DNA of 64,000 nucleotides from Paenibacillus tianjinensis (lineage in GTDB: Bacteria > Bacillota > Bacilli > Paenibacillales > Paenibacillaceae): assembly GCF_017086365.1 (NCBI RefSeq), contig NZ_CP070969.1, forward strand, positions 5,482,001 through 5,546,000. Reading direction: 5' to 3'. The notes below the pieces were generated by a model, which saw only the letters and a program-made list of their open reading frames with translations, was not told where the DNA came from and did no database searches. A program made the position numbers and the translations under genes. This document shows, one piece after another, positions 62,210 through 64,000 of this stretch (within the stretch, counting starts at the first letter, position 1; every line of letters starts with the position of its first letter).

Positions 62210-62302
62210 GGAACGCTCTCCCTTTGGATTAGCCTGCATTAGTAACACACTCCTTTTTTTGGACCACCCTTTTTAGGATGGTTCCTTCTTTTATTAGTTT
62301 GG

Positions 62303-62314
62303 TTGACGTGTCAA
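62303..62314. promoter_or_regulatory. MarR operator 1
   Basis: TTGACGTGTCAA: perfect arms TTGAC / GTCAA. It lies just downstream of the predicted hydrolase start point. It is the exact reverse complement of operator 2. Confidence 0.75.
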
Positions 62315-62323
62315 TCTTAAATA

Positions 62324-62352
62324 ACTGTAGCATGTTTACGTTGACACGTCAA
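62324..62352 (-). promoter_or_regulatory. Promoter of the hydrolase gene and MarR operator 2
   Basis: On the minus strand TTGACG (62352-62347), a 17-base spacer and TACAGT (62329-62324). Operator 2, TTGACACGTCAA (62341-62352), covers this -35. It also lies between a possible TTTACG (62335) and TATGAT (62359) of the marR promoter, so one site could repress both genes. Confidence 0.65.
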
Positions 62353-62370
62353 CTATGATATGATGATTAT

Positions 62371-62841
62371 ATGGATAAGAGCGAACTGAACGAAGAAGAA
62401 ATTCAATTATGGTATAAGTGGAAAGGCTCCTTTCACAGCATCTTCGGTCGCGTAATCAAAGAGATGTCCGATCACACCGGACTATCAGAGGGCGATTATG
62501 GAGTACTGGATCGGTTAGACCTTGTGGGGGACGGCAGCCTTCGCCAACAGGAGCTGGCCGAATCCATGGACTGGGATAAGAGCCGATTGTCACATCATCT
62601 GACGCGGATGGAGAAACGCAGGCTGGTGATGAGGAAGCCATTAGACACCGATCGCGGTGTTCAGGTCATTATTACTCCCGTTGGCAAATCAGCCTTGAAT
62701 GATGCCCGTCCCATCGTCTCCATGGCCATACGCAAACATTTTCTGGATCAATTAACCGATCAAGACGTGGAATCGATTACGAAGCTGGCGGAAAGAACAA
62801 AAAAAGGGTCTGCAGCATCTTATAATGCCCCGACGCCATGA
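62371..62841 (+). CDS. MarR-family transcriptional regulator
   Basis: 156 residues. The winged helix (about 45-120) has RQQELAESMDWDKSRLSHHLTRMEKRRLVMRKPLDTDRGVQVIITPVGKS. It is divergent from the hydrolase, with two mirrored operators between, the standard plan for MarR autorepression plus control of a catabolic gene. There is no Shine-Dalgarno sequence before the ATG, and the likely -10 (TATGAT, 62359-62364) is only 6 bases upstream, so the mRNA may be leaderless. Confidence 0.9.
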   Translation: MDKSELNEEEIQLWYKWKGSFHSIFGRVIKEMSDHTGLSEGDYGVLDRLDLVGDGSLRQQELAESMDWDKSRLSHHLTRMEKRRLVMRKPLDTDRGVQVIITPVGKSALNDARPIVSMAIRKHFLDQLTDQDVESITKLAERTKKGSAASYNAPTP

Positions 62842-62882
62842 TCGCGTATTTTAAGCAAATATTTTGAACGTGAATTAAACCG

Positions 62883-62920
62883 GCCTCTTCCACCAAAACA
62901 ATGGAGGGGGCTTTTGTTTT
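62883..62920 (+). terminator. Intrinsic terminator after marR
   Basis: GCCTCTTCCA and TGGAGGGGGC pair (with G-U pairs) and are followed by TTTTGTTTT. The rest of the gap 62921-63072 shows no gene. Confidence 0.75.
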
Positions 62921-63072
62921 CCAAAAGCAAGATAACTGCCCGTTAGCTTATCAAAAAGGAGCAGTTCCCGACTGGCAAACTGCTCCATGCTGTTTAATAA
63001 AAAACTTATCATTGCTGCCCAATAATAAGTCCTGGGGATATTAAGACCTGAGATGATTTGCTGTAAGCCTAA

Positions 63073-63738
63073 TTAGAGCGTCTCAGCCAATTTCTGAATC
63101 TTGGAGTGGGAAATTAAATATACAGGACCCATTATTTCAATAATGCCGTCCTTCACACGCATTGCACTTTCCTGTTCTGCCGCATAAACATCAATCTCTT
63201 CAGACAAGGGGAACAGGTAACCTTGAACAAACGTAGCATAGTCACGTTTAGAATGAGATTCATAGGCAAAATGATCCAAGCCAATACCATCATAAATAGT
63301 ACTTGATTCAACTTCATCAGTATCATTCAAGCTTAACCATTTTGCAGCCATGTTTATCGCTCCGGCGCTGGCACCCACTATAACGGCATTGCTGTTCTTA
63401 ATAACCTTTGATAATTCATAATCCTCCAAAAAATCGTTTTGCAAAACCGGATCTCCACCGCATAACAAAATGACAGAAGCGCCCTGAATGAATCGCCGGG
63501 CATCTTCCTTCTGCGTGCGGTAATCAATGAAATGATATTCATCAAAAATAAGGTTAGCCTGGTTTAACCATGTACATTCAAGAATATCTTCAACGTTCAT
63601 TTGCTCACCTGTATAACCGGACGGTTCAGCGCTAATCATAACAAGCGATTTTCTGTCTTGTATATCCTTATGTAAACAATGGACCAGCTTCTCTGGAAAA
63701 GAATTATTAAACCAACTGAAATAGTAGTGAGTACTCAA
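63073..63738 (-). CDS. Peptidase E-like (family S51) protein
   Basis: 221 residues, type 1 glutamine-amidotransferase-like fold. VILLCGGDPVLQNDFLE and the nucleophile elbow IVGASAGAINMA (Ser in GASAGA) fit the S51 dipeptidase/cyanophycinase group. Such enzymes cleave Asp-X dipeptides, but the exact substrate is not readable. The start is TTG, with AGGAGG 9 bases upstream. It lies 24 bases downstream of the partial gene at the right edge on the same strand. Confidence 0.85.
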   Translation of the reverse strand: MSTHYYFSWFNNSFPEKLVHCLHKDIQDRKSLVMISAEPSGYTGEQMNVEDILECTWLNQANLIFDEYHFIDYRTQKEDARRFIQGASVILLCGGDPVLQNDFLEDYELSKVIKNSNAVIVGASAGAINMAAKWLSLNDTDEVESSTIYDGIGLDHFAYESHSKRDYATFVQGYLFPLSEEIDVYAAEQESAMRVKDGIIEIMGPVYLISHSKIQKLAETL

Positions 63739-63762
63739 ACTTAATTGCCTCCTCTCATCTCA

Positions 63763-64000
63763 TTAGGCGTTAGCTGAACAAATCCACTCTTTTCCATGTT
63801 CCCGAATGAATTTAATATCGCTTTGATAATGTTCAAGATGCCCTTCTTCTATCATTTTTTGAAAAGCAAGATCACCTTCACTGCTCTTTCTTACCATTGT
63901 TTTACATAACCCTTCTAATCGCAGTAATACCATTTCCAAATATTCTTCTACTTCCTTACCGTAAGATTCAAAAAACAAGGCAACCCTTTGTTTTATACGA
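63763..64000 (-). CDS. Unknown protein, C-terminal part (cut by window edge)
   Basis: 79 codons remain open to the edge: RIKQRVALFFESYGKEVEEY, helical and charged, ending GKEWICSANA. A TTG at 63978 with AAAGGG upstream could start a 71-residue protein, but the frame stays open before it, so this is more likely the end of a longer gene. I do not recognise the family. It is followed after 24 bases by the peptidase E-like gene. Confidence 0.5.
   Translation of the reverse strand, partial: RIKQRVALFFESYGKEVEEYLEMVLLRLEGLCKTMVRKSSEGDLAFQKMIEEGHLEHYQSDIKFIREHGKEWICSANA

Overview
The window reads as chromosomal DNA of a Paenibacillus-like Firmicute. The evidence is the roughly even GC content, strong AGGAGG-type ribosome binding sites, AraC-type response regulators paired with YesM-type kinases, a T-box leader, Fur/MntR/OhrR-type operators, copper-amine-oxidase stalk domains, WG repeats and several short repeated intergenic hairpins. 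There are no rRNA or tRNA genes, no CRISPR array, no transposase and no prophage block.

Layout. 1-6600: xylose module (xylA, xylB, an AraC-type regulator and the start of its kinase on the minus strand; divergent ROK repressor xylR, with a probable xyl operator and cre site between). 6690-21400: housekeeping and stress genes: small membrane protein, decayed acetyltransferase, glutaredoxin, thioredoxin reductase, P1B4 metal ATPase behind a Fur-type box, a stand-alone PPDK-like domain, metY, deoC, an SPFH protein, a YCF48-like lipoprotein, a SulP transporter, and DAHP synthase under a T-box whose specifier reads as UUC (Phe). 21460-25100: hybrid kinase, response regulator and DUF2294 protein. 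25300-25850: glutathione peroxidase under an OhrR-like operator.

25950-35000: a sulfonate-type ABC transporter gene set with two copies of an AprA-like flavoprotein/AprB-like ferredoxin pair and an alpha/beta hydrolase. It is driven by a strong promoter followed by an operator-like palindrome and an intrinsic terminator placed before the first gene. I read it as an uptake and reductive processing unit for an unknown, probably sulfur-containing, compound. 35000-41500: beta-propeller protein, luciferase-like oxidoreductase, Rgg-like regulator next to an MFS exporter, then a TIR-domain protein (CAP12/Pycsar effector type) with a GAF-like C-terminus and a 78-residue partner gene, a candidate immune module. 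41580-49900: amidase, then a YesMN-type two-component system divergent from a sugar ABC transporter, with a 68-bp tandem repeat between.

50000-57000: mntH with an MntR-type box, a methyltransferase-TPR protein, cell-surface proteins (one WG-repeat gene split from its signal peptide by an in-frame stop; one Peptidase_G2 protein with an apparent frameshift), and a 26-residue toxin-like peptide. 57100-64000: second luciferase-like oxidoreductase, then a more AT-rich accessory stretch (membrane protein plus TetR with a perfect palindromic operator, a sulfatase-modifying-factor-like protein, a small hypothetical protein), a GC-rich hydrolase divergent from a MarR repressor with two mirrored operators, a peptidase E-like protein and a partial gene at the edge.

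The strongest candidates for undescribed biology are the TIR/GAF plus small-protein pair and the ABC/flavoprotein/ferredoxin operon with its orphan attenuator.
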